A DNA stretch of 36,790 nucleotides from Pseudomonas sp. PB106 (GCF_009764645.1 NZ_RWIM01000192.1:1-36790); one strand, 5' to 3'. Positions 16,072 to 24,724 are shown, counted from the first letter of the stretch. Numbers and translations: made by a program. Notes: generated by a model from the letters alone, not told the origin.

Positions 16072-17516
16072 AACACTCCCCGGTTCGTGCCCGATTCACC
16101 CGGCTTCAGCAGCCAAAGTAATTCCTGGCGCCTGACCGCTTTTCGAAAAAATTCGTTTTCGCCATACACCGACGGCATGCGACCCGCCAGCATGCGCTGA
16201 ATCAAGCGGCGCAAACGGCGCTTGAAGGGGGCCGGCGGCTGCAGGTCGTGCATCATGCCCAGCGCCATAGCCTTGTCGCGCTGCTGTTCAAGAGAAAGCG
16301 GCAGACACCACGGTTGCATCGGTACGGCCGCATCAAACGCCGGCGGCAGCGCGATGCCCTCACCGGCATTGCCCATCGGCCAACGATCGTTGTCGTGCAA
16401 ATGGTTGGCGTAGCCGAGTAAGGTCGGCTGCCAGTCGAGGCTGCTTACCACCTGCAACACGGCGTGCTGACTGCAGAGATGGTCAGGGTGCGGATCAAGT
16501 GTCGGGTGCGGCAGGACGATCACGTCAGGGCGCGCACGCAGCAGCACTTCGCGCAGATCGGCGAGCAAGTTGTTCCAGGTCGGCGCGCCGTCGACGTCAC
16601 TCGGCAAGCTGAACGGGTTCAACTGACGGAACAGACGGGTATCGCTCAAATCGGCTTCGCGTGAAGCGATGGGTTGATTCGGCGCTGCCTGCATTGTCTG
16701 GAGTTGCAGACAGAAATAGCCCAATTGCACACAGTTTTGCGCCGGCACCCCGGCCCAACGCGGCACGGCGAGGCTGTCCCAGGCACGCAATCGGCCCTTG
16801 AGTCGCGCGGCCTCGACCTTGTTAAGGCCCATTTGCTGATAGTGTTCGGCTTCGATTTCGCCAGCGGTCAGAGTGACGATCCAGGCTTCGTCCGCCTGGC
16901 TGTACAGACCGTAGGCGGCCAGCTCGGCGTCGTCGGCGTGCGGGGCAATCACCATCACCCGCGAGCGGCGGTAATCCGTTTGTTCCAGCGCCCACAACAC
17001 CGGCTCGCCGGAGACGCGGCAGAGGCGCCCGCGCAAGCGCAGCAGGCCTTGCGACAAGGCTTGTGCCTGACCGCTGAGGTTCAGATAACGCAGGCCGTTG
17101 ACGCCGCGCTCGAAGGTTTGCGCGTCAGGATTCGTCCCGCCTGCCAGCTCAATGCGCGGATCGAAGAAGCGTCCCAGCCACGTGCTTTTGACCTGCACGG
17201 CGAGAATCAGTGTGGCGTCATCGACCAGCATCACGCCTTCATCCAGGCGCAATTGCTCGCCGCTCAGATGCACTTTTGGTTGCGGCGTGAACGGCGGGAA
17301 GCTGTACTGATAATCGTCTTTCGGCGAATAGAACAGGTGATCGGCGAACCATGCCTCATGGGCGACCCAGCCGATCACTGCGAGCACCAGCGGCAGCCAC
17401 CACGCGACCAGTACACCGACCGCGATCAACACGGCCAAGGCAATCAACAGACCGATGCGTTTATTGCGCCGGTGACGCTTGAGCAATTGCTGTTTGCGGC
17501 TCATGGGCTGACTCAT
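16068..17516 (-). CDS. dnpA: PIG-L family de-N-acetylase DnpA
   Basis: A 482-residue protein with two hydrophobic helices near the N-terminus (about residues 21-52), then a PIG-L deacetylase domain. APHADDAE (H193, D195, D196) and HPDH (343-346) are the zinc and catalytic motifs. Such enzymes remove acetyl groups from N-acetylated sugars. In P. aeruginosa the orthologue at this locus (PA5002) is linked to drug-tolerant persister cells, from memory. The location suggests the substrate is an amino sugar of the LPS core. The start at 17516 overlaps the mig-14-like stop by 4 nt. A start at 17504 (MSRKQQ) is also possible. The basic KRHRRNKR before the helix favours a cytoplasmic N-terminus. Confidence 0.88.
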   Translation of the reverse strand: MSQPMSRKQQLLKRHRRNKRIGLLIALAVLIAVGVLVAWWLPLVLAVIGWVAHEAWFADHLFYSPKDDYQYSFPPFTPQPKVHLSGEQLRLDEGVMLVDDATLILAVQVKSTWLGRFFDPRIELAGGTNPDAQTFERGVNGLRYLNLSGQAQALSQGLLRLRGRLCRVSGEPVLWALEQTDYRRSRVMVIAPHADDAELAAYGLYSQADEAWIVTLTAGEIEAEHYQQMGLNKVEAARLKGRLRAWDSLAVPRWAGVPAQNCVQLGYFCLQLQTMQAAPNQPIASREADLSDTRLFRQLNPFSLPSDVDGAPTWNNLLADLREVLLRARPDVIVLPHPTLDPHPDHLCSQHAVLQVVSSLDWQPTLLGYANHLHDNDRWPMGNAGEGIALPPAFDAAVPMQPWCLPLSLEQQRDKAMALGMMHDLQPPAPFKRRLRRLIQRMLAGRMPSVYGENEFFRKAVRRQELLWLLKPGESGTNRGVL

Positions 17517-18409
17517 ACGGTGAACACCGGCACAGGATTGCACCAGCGATCCTTGTATTCACGGTCGGCGCGACCGAAGGAAAAGCGCAGCGGCTTGTCC
17601 AGTGCTCGCGCATGCTCCCAGGCGCTTTGCGTATTGAGGAAGCTCAACACGCTGCCGGGGCTGAATTCGCGGGTTTCGGGATCGACGCCGCCGTTGATGT
17701 ATTCGACGCTGATCCACTCCGGCGCCTCGACGCGGTACACCAATTGAATAGCAATCGGCGCATCGTTGAGGAAGATCACCGAACCGATCAGCAGCTCGCG
17801 CAGCAGCTCGATCACTTCGGCCATGCGTGCCGCGCCAGTGGCCGGGAACCCCCAGCGACGCTGAAACAGATCGCAGTAGATGGCCGCCAGTTCAGCGCTG
17901 GAAAACTCGCTGACCGGGCGCACCACGCCGCCCGCCTCTTCCAGCAGGCGCAATTCGCGACGCTGGTTGTAGCGAAACTTCTTCGACAGTTCTTCCGGGG
18001 TGCGGGCCATGGCCAGTTGTTCGGTCTGCAACTTCAGGCCGCTGAAGCGGGTTTCGTTGAGCGCCGACAGATAGCGTGCGCGATGGCGCAGCGCGGCCTG
18101 CGCATCAGCGGCAGCGGGCAGAATCAGCTCGGCATTGCCGAGGTCGAACAGGCCTTTTTTGCCATGGCGCTTGAGCACGTCCTTGGACAACGCCAGATCG
18201 CGGCCCCAGGTCGGGATCGCCGCTTTGATCTCGCCTTGTTGCTCCCAGGCAAGGTAGCGCACGGGGATGCCGGCGAGATCAGCCAGACGCTCGACCACCA
18301 ACGGGTGAGTCGCGACGCTGCCGCCAAAACGCTGCCAGGTAGTTGCATAGGTCGAGGCGTCGACGGGCGACCAGCCACGTTCGCGCCAGCCTTGAAATCG
18401 GTTGAGCAT
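17513..18409 (-). CDS. mig-14: Mig-14-like GNAT-fold protein
   Basis: A 298-residue soluble or peripheral protein of the Mig-14 family, related to GNAT/FemAB acyltransferases. KKFRYNQRRELRLLEEAGG, FQRRWGFPATG and ISVEYINGGVDPETREFSPGSVLSF are typical of the C-terminal acyltransferase-like lobe. Mig-14 proteins contribute to resistance to cationic antimicrobial peptides, and the P. aeruginosa copy sits at the same locus (PA5003), from memory. The chemical reaction is not established. An LPS modification is the natural guess because the gene is locked between wapH and dnpA, overlapping them by 1 and 4 nt. Confidence 0.78.
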   Translation of the reverse strand: MLNRFQGWRERGWSPVDASTYATTWQRFGGSVATHPLVVERLADLAGIPVRYLAWEQQGEIKAAIPTWGRDLALSKDVLKRHGKKGLFDLGNAELILPAAADAQAALRHRARYLSALNETRFSGLKLQTEQLAMARTPEELSKKFRYNQRRELRLLEEAGGVVRPVSEFSSAELAAIYCDLFQRRWGFPATGAARMAEVIELLRELLIGSVIFLNDAPIAIQLVYRVEAPEWISVEYINGGVDPETREFSPGSVLSFLNTQSAWEHARALDKPLRFSFGRADREYKDRWCNPVPVFTV

Positions 18410-19539
18410 CAGCCCCTCGGTGCCAGATCGGTAACTTGCGGCAGACGCCAGAAGGTGTCACGCACCGCACGGTCGGAGAAACGCTCACGCAGACGATCAA
18501 GCATCATCTCGGCGCACTGAAGGCGCTGTTGATCATCCATACCGGCCAGATGTTGCAGGCCTTGGGCCAAGTGTTCGGCGTCGCCCAACGGGAACAGAAT
18601 GCCCACACCTTCGACCACTTCCTTCGCTCCACCGCACGCGGTGGCGAGCAGTGGCACGCCGGCGGCCATGGCCTCCAGCAGGACCATGCCGAACGGTTCG
18701 TGGTCGGAACTCAAGGCAAATACATCGAAGGCACGGAAGTAATTGCGCGCATCCGGCACCTGACCGAGGAACAACACGCGATCACCGATACCCAGTTCGC
18801 GGGCCAGTTCCTTGAGATCCTGCTCCAGACGACCCTTACCGAGAATCACCAACTGGCTGTTGCCCGGCAAACCCGGTAACGCCGCCGCAAAACCGTGCAG
18901 CAAAGTTGCCTGATCCTTGTCCGGGTGCAGCCGGCCAACGTTGCCGACAATCCACGCATCCGGCGCAAGCCCCAAGGTCTCGCGAGCTTCGCGAGCGGAC
19001 ACCTGACTGAATTGCAGCGCAGGCACATCGATACGGTTATACAGCGTCTGAATACGTTCTTGCGGCCACTTCGGCAGGCAACGACGCATGTCGTCGCGCA
19101 CCGCATCGGACACGCCGAGCAGGCTCAGACGCTTGCGGAAAATATGCGCGAACAATTTGCGCGTACCGCGTTTGTAATCGTCAAACGCGTGGTGAACGCC
19201 AATCACCGGCAACGAAGTGCCGAGCAAGGCGATATAGATCGGCTTGAAGCGATGGGCGATGCAGAAACTGAAATTGCGTGAAGCGGCGATCTTGCGCAGA
19301 TCGCCGATGGCGCCCAGCTTCAGGCCACGAATGGCCTTGGAGCTGTATTCCATGAACAACACTTCATCGGAAGCACACGCTGCGGCCACCTCGCTATCGG
19401 CAGCCCCGGTCAGAAAGACCGTGGTCACCCGATAACCGGTGCCCGCGAACAGGCTGGCATACTGCCGTGCGCAGTCGAGGAACGGCCCGTCATAGCCGTG
19501 ACAGAACTGCAGCACATGGCGTTCAGCCGAGCGAGTCAT
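18409..19539 (-). CDS. wapH: Family 4 glycosyltransferase WapH
   Basis: A 376-residue GT-B glycosyltransferase of LPS outer-core synthesis. The donor-side motifs are IVGNVGRLHPDKDQATLLHGF, VILGKGRLEQDL, LFLGQVPDARNYFRAFDVFALSSDHEPFGMVLLEAMAAG. The E-x7-E glutamates of family 4 lie in EPFGMVLLEA. No membrane segments, so it should act on the cytoplasmic face of the inner membrane. The N-terminus overlaps the end of wapO by 17 nt, and the stop shares one base with the mig-14-like start. The name follows the gene's position next to the carbamoyltransferase, as in P. aeruginosa. The sugar transferred is not evident from the sequence. Confidence 0.82.
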   Translation of the reverse strand: MTRSAERHVLQFCHGYDGPFLDCARQYASLFAGTGYRVTTVFLTGAADSEVAAACASDEVLFMEYSSKAIRGLKLGAIGDLRKIAASRNFSFCIAHRFKPIYIALLGTSLPVIGVHHAFDDYKRGTRKLFAHIFRKRLSLLGVSDAVRDDMRRCLPKWPQERIQTLYNRIDVPALQFSQVSAREARETLGLAPDAWIVGNVGRLHPDKDQATLLHGFAAALPGLPGNSQLVILGKGRLEQDLKELARELGIGDRVLFLGQVPDARNYFRAFDVFALSSDHEPFGMVLLEAMAAGVPLLATACGGAKEVVEGVGILFPLGDAEHLAQGLQHLAGMDDQQRLQCAEMMLDRLRERFSDRAVRDTFWRLPQVTDLAPRG

Positions 19540-21280
19540 AAGCGTTTGCGCCCTCTTTGACCACCAGAATGTCTTCCATGATCAAATACTGCAGATCCGA
19601 ACCGAAGAACATGTTCAACGCATCGGTCGGCGAGCAGATCATCGGTTCGCCACGACGGTTGAGCGAGGTGTTCAGCGACACGCCGTTGCCGGTCAGGACT
19701 TCCAGCGCCTTCATCATGTCGTAGTAGCGCGGGTTGTACTCGCGCTTGAGCACCTGGGCGCGGGAAGTGCCGTCTTCGTGGACGACTTCCGGCACACGGG
19801 TTTTCCACTCGTCCGCGACTTCGAAGGTGAAGGTCATGAACGGCGCCGGGTGATCGATCTTGATCATCTGTGGCGCAACGGTGTCGAGCATCGACGGGCA
19901 GAAAGGCCTCCAGCGCTCGCGGAACTTGATCTGGTGGTTGATGCGGTCAGCCACGCCCGGAATGCTCGGGCAACCGATGATCGAACGACCGCCCAGTGCG
20001 CGCGGGCCAAACTCCATGCGGCCCTGGAACCAGGCCACCGGGTTGCCATCGACCATGATCCTGGCAATCTGCTCCGGCATGTTGTCCAGCTTGCGCCAGG
20101 TCGGCTTGTTCTCGTGACGGGCGCACGCGGCGATCACGTCTTCGTTGCTGTACGACGGGCCGAGGTAGACGTGTTCCATCTTCTCGACCGGTACGCCACG
20201 GGCGTGCGACACGTAAGCGGCAGCGCCGACAGCGGTGCCGGCATCGCCGGAGGCCGGCTGGACGAACAGCTCTTTGACGTCATTGCGCGCGATGATTTTC
20301 TGGTTCAGCTTGACGTTCAACGCACAGCCGCCAGCGAACGCGAGCTTGCCGGTTTCCTTGAGCACGTCGCCCAGGTAGTGGTCGATCATCTGCAGCGAGA
20401 TCTTTTCGAACAGCGCTTGCATGCTCGCGGCGTAGTGAATGTACGGCTCGTCGGCGATGTCGCCTTCGCGCTTCGGACCCAGCCATTCGATCAGCTTCGG
20501 CGAGAAGTAGAAGCCTTTGCCCTTCTCTTTGTAGCGGCGCAGGCCGATCACGTTGGCGTAGTCAGTGTTGATCACCAACTCGCCGTTCTCGAACGAGGCC
20601 AGACGCGAGAAGTCGTATTTGCTGGCGTCGCCGTACGGCGCCATGCCCATGACCTTGAACTCACCGTCGAGCATTTCGAAACCGAGGAACTCGGTGATCG
20701 CGCCGTACAGGCCGCCGAGGGAGTCCGGATCGAAGAATTCCTTGATCTTGTGGATCTTGCCGTTTTCGCCATAACCGAAGAAGGTCGTGGCGTACTCACC
20801 CTTGCCGTCGATGCCGAGGATCGCGGTTTTCTCTTTGAAACCGGAGCAGTGGTAGGCGCTGGAAGCGTGAGCCAGGTGGTGCTCGACCGGCTCGATCTTG
20901 ATCTTTTTCGGATCAAAACCCAGTTGTTCCAGGCACCAGACGATCTTGTTGCGATAGCGCTTGTAGCGACGGTTGCCCATCAGGATCGCATCGAGGGCGC
21001 GATCCGGCGCGTACCAGTAGCGCTTGGCGTAGTGCCAGCGGGCCTTGCCGAACAGGCTGATCGGCGCGAATGGAATCGCCACCACGTCAACGTCCGACGG
21101 CTTGATACCGGCCTGCTCGAGGCAGAACTTTGCCGATTCGTAGGGCATGCGGTTCTTTGCATGTTTATCGCGTACGAAGCGCTCTTCTTCAGCCGCCGCC
21201 ACCAGCTTGCCGTCAATGTACAAGGCTGCTGAGGGATCATGGCTAAGGGCGCCGGACAGGCCAAGAATCGTCAATGCCAC
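19523..21280 (-). CDS. wapO: LPS core heptose O-carbamoyltransferase WapO
   Basis: A 585-residue member of the NodU/CmcH carbamoyltransferase family, which uses carbamoyl phosphate to carbamoylate sugars. The N-terminal Kae1-like domain has LGLSGALSHDPSAAL, the metal-binding HHLAHA (134-139) and GIDGKGEYATTFFGYGENG. The C-terminal domain has GRMEFGPRALGGRSI and RWRPFCPS. In Pseudomonas the inner-core heptose II carries a 7-O-carbamoyl group, consistent with this neighbourhood. The start is GTG at 21280, with AGAGG about 10 nt upstream. A perfect TATAAT lies 92 nt upstream on this strand, so the gene probably heads its own transcript, followed by wapH, mig-14, dnpA and two glycosyltransferase genes. 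Confidence 0.92.
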   Translation of the reverse strand: MALTILGLSGALSHDPSAALYIDGKLVAAAEEERFVRDKHAKNRMPYESAKFCLEQAGIKPSDVDVVAIPFAPISLFGKARWHYAKRYWYAPDRALDAILMGNRRYKRYRNKIVWCLEQLGFDPKKIKIEPVEHHLAHASSAYHCSGFKEKTAILGIDGKGEYATTFFGYGENGKIHKIKEFFDPDSLGGLYGAITEFLGFEMLDGEFKVMGMAPYGDASKYDFSRLASFENGELVINTDYANVIGLRRYKEKGKGFYFSPKLIEWLGPKREGDIADEPYIHYAASMQALFEKISLQMIDHYLGDVLKETGKLAFAGGCALNVKLNQKIIARNDVKELFVQPASGDAGTAVGAAAYVSHARGVPVEKMEHVYLGPSYSNEDVIAACARHENKPTWRKLDNMPEQIARIMVDGNPVAWFQGRMEFGPRALGGRSIIGCPSIPGVADRINHQIKFRERWRPFCPSMLDTVAPQMIKIDHPAPFMTFTFEVADEWKTRVPEVVHEDGTSRAQVLKREYNPRYYDMMKALEVLTGNGVSLNTSLNRRGEPMICSPTDALNMFFGSDLQYLIMEDILVVKEGANAYDSLG

Positions 21281-21372
21281 AGGGGTCTAGCCTCTTTAGT
21301 CTGCATACAGGCGCGATGCGCCTTGAAAATTGATGTGCCCTCGCACCGGGCGAGAGACAGCTAAAGGGCGGG

Positions 21373-21378
21373 ATTATA
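21373..21378 (-). promoter_or_regulatory. Candidate -10 element for the wapO operon
   Basis: TATAAT on the minus strand would give a leader of about 85 nt before the GTG start of wapO. No good -35 is visible at normal spacing, so an activator or alternative sigma contact may be needed. The leader contains a small hairpin of GGCGC and GCGCC (21310-21322). Confidence 0.45.
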
Positions 21379-21425
21379 GCGTAAAAGCGCCCACAAGCCT
21401 CTAGCCGAACTGCCGCGCCTGCGCG

Positions 21426-21454
21426 TTGACACTCTGTACCTCTCGTCATATGCT
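21426..21454 (+). promoter_or_regulatory. Strong sigma-70-like promoter of a small-RNA candidate
   Basis: A consensus -35 TTGACA (21426-21431) is followed after exactly 17 nt by TATGCT (21449-21454). It points away from wapO toward the hairpins at 21467-21519. No plus-strand gene of credible coding character follows. Confidence 0.55.
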
Positions 21455-21460
21455 CGTTCG

Positions 21461-21519
21461 CAAATGGACTGGGGGATCCCGGTCGGCGCTAATGCCTCGG
21501 TGAGATCACCGGGGCTTTT
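21461..21519 (+). ncRNA. Candidate small RNA, about 59 nt, two hairpins
   Basis: From the predicted start near 21461 the transcript has a first 7-bp hairpin, GACTGGG (21467-21473) with CCCGGTC (21478-21484) around the loop GGAT. A short linker follows, then a 9-bp terminator stem, GCCTCGGTG (21494-21502) with CACCGGGGC (21507-21515) around AGAT, and TTTT (21516-21519). Promoter, length and terminator agree with a stand-alone small RNA. The loop GGA resembles, but does not fully match, RsmA/RsmE sites. I do not recognise a known family. Its 3' end is antisense to the end of the DUF3800 fragment. Confidence 0.45.
21494..21519 (+). terminator. Intrinsic terminator of the small-RNA candidate
   Basis: A 9-bp stem with one G-T pair, loop AGAT, and TTTTC after the stem on the plus strand. 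No T-run follows on the minus strand, so it acts on plus-strand transcription. Confidence 0.7.
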
Positions 21520-21982
21520 CGCTTTCTGGGGAGGGGAAAATCTTCAAGCCCCAGTTTTCGAAACCCTTTCCGACTTCGTTCCGCCCGCCGCTGCAGTAAA
21601 ATTTGCGCTTGAGCACTTCAAAAGCACGATTTTCCTGACCAGCCCTCAGAACGCTCATGCCGATGGGTCTCGCAACGAGATCAGCGAGCTGCAGACCGGT
21701 GGAATTCACTTGTTTTGTGGCAAAGACGATGTCAAATGGCAGTTGAATTCCCAAACGATTCGCACCACCGCACATCCTGCGAAACTCCAACTCAAGCTCG
21801 TTATCTTCCCGCCTCCCTCGGCGCTCGAAAATCACATGCGTCGTTGCCCCTTGCTGATTCTTTTCCTGCAAGAACTCATAGAGCGTTTCCAGACAAAAGC
21901 CGAGAGCGAGGTGATAGGGATTATGGCTGGGGCCTTGACATCGCTGTACCTGGCTATCGAAGGCAAACCAGTTACCCGCCAC
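21506..21982 (-). pseudogene. C-terminal fragment of a DUF3800 protein
   Basis: The 158-residue reading frame matches only the C-terminal part of the DUF3800 family. NPYHLALGFCLETLYEFL, THVIFERRGRREDNELELEFRR, FDIVFATKQVNSTGLQLADLVARPIG and NRAFEVLKRKF are hallmark segments. Family members are usually about 230-260 residues and begin with a YxDESG-type acidic motif, which is absent here. Upstream lies the YceK-type lipoprotein gene, so roughly the first 100 or more residues are missing. The only start is a GTG overlapping the lipoprotein stop by 11 nt, without a good ribosome site. DUF3800 genes are common in accessory and phage-linked DNA. This is most likely a decayed remnant of a transferred gene. 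Expression of a short product by coupling cannot be excluded. Confidence 0.7.
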
Positions 21983-22307
21983 CTGAACGCCAGTAAATAT
22001 TCAGATTGCCATCTTCGATCTGCCGATAAAGCGTGTACGGCAGGGAGACTGTGTCGAAGACCCCGGACAGCGGCAGATCCAGCAGCACGAATGGCACCAG
22101 GAAGCCCGTGGGATCGGGAGGTGCGTTCAATACGCAGAAGTCGTAGGCCAGACCGCTGTAGATCCGCGGAATGGATTGGCAGTAGGTTTTTTGTTTGCGC
22201 ATGTCGCGGGCGACGTCGGCGTCGTCCTGCAGCACGGTCAGGGCGCTGCCGCAGCCTGATAAAACCCATGAAAAAACACTCAGTGTCACAGCCTTTTTGA
22301 TACTCAC
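21972..22307 (-). CDS. YceK/YidQ-type small lipoprotein
   Basis: A 111-residue predicted lipoprotein. The N-terminus MSIKKAVTLSVFSWVLSGC is a type II signal peptide with lipobox L16-S17-G18-C19. The C-terminal part VPFVLLDLPLSGVFDTVSLPYTLY matches the core of the YceK (DUF1375) family, whose function is unknown. I chose a GTG start at 22307, because GGAGG lies 7 nt upstream and it places the signal peptide at the very start. An upstream ATG at 22475 would bury it. The gene separates the two minus-strand LPS operons. Mature residues after the cysteine (GSALT) favour outer-membrane sorting, as position +2 is not aspartate. Confidence 0.8.
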   Translation of the reverse strand: MSIKKAVTLSVFSWVLSGCGSALTVLQDDADVARDMRKQKTYCQSIPRIYSGLAYDFCVLNAPPDPTGFLVPFVLLDLPLSGVFDTVSLPYTLYRQIEDGNLNIYWRSGGG

Positions 22308-22450
22308 GCGTTGCCCTCCGTAGTCGTCAGGCAAACTAGCATCGGGGCTGGAGGCCGCACAGTTCATGGCTTCTGTAGAAGCTGTAGGAGAAGTCAGTGG
22401 AGTTTGTCCACCGTTTCTCCGTGGGGATTCGTAGTGTCTCGGTCGATCTC

Positions 22451-22514
22451 TTCGCGAGCACGCTCGCTCCCACATCTTGAACGCATTTCATGTGGGAGCG
22501 AGCTTGCTCGCGAA
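22451..22514. repeat. REPIN with a short spacer
   Basis: The 24-bp arms at 22451-22474 and 22491-22514 are inverted copies with one mismatch and a 16-bp spacer. They belong to the same GTGGGAGCGAG-type REP family as the copies at 29555-29779. It lies 7 nt after the stop of the double-kinase gene and may end or stabilise that operon's transcript. Confidence 0.8.
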
Positions 22515-22520
22515 GGCGGC

Positions 22521-23972
22521 TCAGGCAGCGCTGGAGATGTCTTTAGGCAACCGCTGATCAATCACTTGATACAACGCGCTGCTCTCCGGCCAGTTGCGCA
22601 TGAATCGCGCCCGGTCACGGGCATAGGCCGGGGCGAAGCTACCCAGCGAAGCATGCTGACACATCGAATCCAGATCGATCAGCGCCCAGCGATCTTCCTG
22701 CCAGAACAGGTTATGGCCCTTGAAATCACCATGGCTGATGCGCTCGGCAATCAATCGCGCGAACAGCTGATCCAGTGCCTGTAACTCGGACTCCGGCGCC
22801 TCGCCACTTTCAACATACGGCGCAAACCGCTCGATGATGTCCGGCCCTGGCAGGTATTCGGTGATCAGATAAGCGCGGCTGCGCAGCCACAGGAAACGTT
22901 TTTCCAGAACGGCCAGCGGTTTCGGCGTGGCGATGCCGAGAAACGCCAGTCGATTGCCTTCACGCCACGAATGCCAGGCGCGGCTCGGACGCCAGAAGCG
23001 TTTGAGCCAATGAGCAAAATTCTTGATGTTGTAGCGCTTGATCACCAGCGTGCGCCCGGCCACGTCGACCTTGCCGACACTCGCCGCGCCGCCGGTCTTG
23101 TACAGATGGCCCTGATCGAGCAGCGCATCGGCCTGTTCCAGCACTGGCACCATCGCCGCCTCTTCCTCGCGACGAATGGCGCGCAGACCGAACGCACCGC
23201 GTTGCACCGCAAACAGCGTGCACTCACGACCGACCTTGATCAGGTAGTCGCGCAGACGCCAGGCACGCACCTTGTCGATCTGCTTTTGCAACGCTTCCAG
23301 CGGCAGCGCGTGCTCGGCATTGCTCAGCAGGTAATACACCAGCAGTTCTTCGGTGAACGGCTCCAGTGACTTAGGCAACTGGGCGAAAAATACGCCAAGG
23401 TTTTCCAGCACCTTCTGCCGCGACAGCGGCTGACCGGCGGTTTCCGCGCAGATCCCGGCGCCATCGATCAAATACAGCTGGCCGTCGTGGCGCAGCAGGT
23501 TGTCGAGGTGCAGGTCTTCCTGCCACAGGCCTTTGCCGTGCAGTTGGGCGATCGCGCCGAGCGCTTCGGCCAGTACCGCCGATTGCTCATCGGCCAACAC
23601 CGGCAATGACTCGACTTGGCTCCAGGCAGCGCCAAGGCTTTCGGCACCCTCAAGAAACTCGAACAGCAGCCAGCCGCCCTCGCCGTCTTTCAAGCCATCG
23701 GCCAACAGCAGCGGCGTGGTCAGGCCTTGTGCCGCCAGCAGTTTCACGCCGTTGAGTTCACGCTGAAAATGCCGCGCAGCCTTGCTGCCGACCAGCAACT
23801 TGGCCAACACCGGTCGACCGCGCCAGACCCCGGCACCGACATAACGCTGGCCCGGCAACACTCGCAGCAGCGTCAGCAACTGCAAATCAGCCGGGCCTGC
23901 GGCATCGGCCAAAGTAATCGTCAGCGGCAGAGCGGGCGTGCGCCCGGCGCTTTTCAGGTCAGACAATTGCAT
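22521..23972 (-). CDS. Tandem double-kinase protein of LPS core (PA5006-like)
   Basis: A 483-residue cytoplasmic protein with two WaaP/InaA-type kinase domains in series. Domain 1 (about 30-240) has K58 in VLAKLL, D153 and N158 in QEDLHLDN, and D170 in YLIDGAG. Domain 2 (about 290-475) has K312 in LVIKRYN, HGDFKGHN (H414, D416, N421) and D433 in ALIDLD. Catalytic residues thus appear complete in both. In P. aeruginosa the gene at this place (PA5006) is grouped with wapP and wapQ as a putative core kinase, from memory. The acceptor is presumed to be inner-core heptose. The start at 23972 shares one base with the wapQ stop. A longer reading from 24095 runs inside wapQ. It is the last gene of the operon and precedes a REPIN. 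Confidence 0.85.
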   Translation of the reverse strand: MQLSDLKSAGRTPALPLTITLADAAGPADLQLLTLLRVLPGQRYVGAGVWRGRPVLAKLLVGSKAARHFQRELNGVKLLAAQGLTTPLLLADGLKDGEGGWLLFEFLEGAESLGAAWSQVESLPVLADEQSAVLAEALGAIAQLHGKGLWQEDLHLDNLLRHDGQLYLIDGAGICAETAGQPLSRQKVLENLGVFFAQLPKSLEPFTEELLVYYLLSNAEHALPLEALQKQIDKVRAWRLRDYLIKVGRECTLFAVQRGAFGLRAIRREEEAAMVPVLEQADALLDQGHLYKTGGAASVGKVDVAGRTLVIKRYNIKNFAHWLKRFWRPSRAWHSWREGNRLAFLGIATPKPLAVLEKRFLWLRSRAYLITEYLPGPDIIERFAPYVESGEAPESELQALDQLFARLIAERISHGDFKGHNLFWQEDRWALIDLDSMCQHASLGSFAPAYARDRARFMRNWPESSALYQVIDQRLPKDISSAA

Positions 23973-24724
23973 CAACGAGTTTCCTTGCGACTGCGCCGTG
24001 CGGTCAGGCGCGTCACCCAACTGTCGACCAACGAGCTGTCCGTCGGCTGATCGAGATACGCCGCGAGCAACTCGCGCAATTGCGCTTCGTTCCACTCCGG
24101 GGCTCGGCGCAACAGCGGCTCAAGATCCTTGACCCGATCACGCATGCCGAACAGCAATGGGCGGGTCTTTTCCAGGTCGATCAACTGCGCCTGATAGCCG
24201 CTGCCGTCAGCCTGCAGAAAAATATGTTTGGGGTAAAAACAGCCGTGCACCTGGCGCAAGCCATGCAGGCGTCGCGCCAGTTGCCCGCAGGCCTTGAGGA
24301 TCGCTGATTGCTCCACGGCGGTCAGTTCGGTCCAACGCTGCAGCAACGAATCGAGGTCGTCCCAGCCATCAAGGGCACGGGTCAGCAGGATCGCCTGCAC
24401 GTCGCCCTTGATCTTGCGCTCACCGAAAAACGCCGCTTGCAGGGCCGGAATGCCCAGCTTGTTATAGCGACTGATGTTGCGAAATTCGCGGGCAAAACTT
24501 GGCTCGCCGAACGGCGCATGCAAGGTGCGCGTCAGGTAATTGCTCTGGCGCTTGAGGTAATAGGCGTGACCTTCCAGCTCAAGGCGAAACACGCTGCTCC
24601 AGCCGCCACCGTCGGTGTTCGGTTCGTCCACCGCTTCGAGCTGCTTGGCCCACAGCGCGTCAAAAGTGCCGAGGCCATTGCGCTCGAGCAGCGCGCGGTC
24701 TTCAGCGGCCAGGAAATCAGTCAT
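23972..24724 (-). CDS. wapQ: LPS core kinase-like protein WapQ
   Basis: A 250-residue protein of the WaaP/InaA kinase-like group. The candidate ATP lysine is K58 (YYLKRQ). The catalytic loop reads VHGCFYPKHIFL, where H160 and H167 align with WaaP but C162 takes the place of the catalytic aspartate. D183 in LIDLEKTR fits the metal-binding aspartate. It may thus be inactive as a canonical kinase, or use a changed mechanism. It is proposed to take part in inner-core heptose phosphorylation with WaaP and WapP. The name follows position between wapP and the double kinase, as in P. aeruginosa. It overlaps wapP by 4 nt. Confidence 0.82.
   Translation of the reverse strand: MTDFLAAEDRALLERNGLGTFDALWAKQLEAVDEPNTDGGGWSSVFRLELEGHAYYLKRQSNYLTRTLHAPFGEPSFAREFRNISRYNKLGIPALQAAFFGERKIKGDVQAILLTRALDGWDDLDSLLQRWTELTAVEQSAILKACGQLARRLHGLRQVHGCFYPKHIFLQADGSGYQAQLIDLEKTRPLLFGMRDRVKDLEPLLRRAPEWNEAQLRELLAAYLDQPTDSSLVDSWVTRLTARRSRKETR

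Noticed and set aside
21461..21484. Definite RsmA/RsmE binding site in the small-RNA candidate
   Set aside because: The loop contains GGA but lacks the flanking pattern of confirmed sites, and there is only one such loop. It is left as a suggestion.
21464..22300. A 278-codon plus-strand frame between wapO and the double-kinase gene
   Set aside because: It runs antisense through the DUF3800 fragment and the YceK-type lipoprotein, both of which show protein-family motifs. Its own translation shows none.
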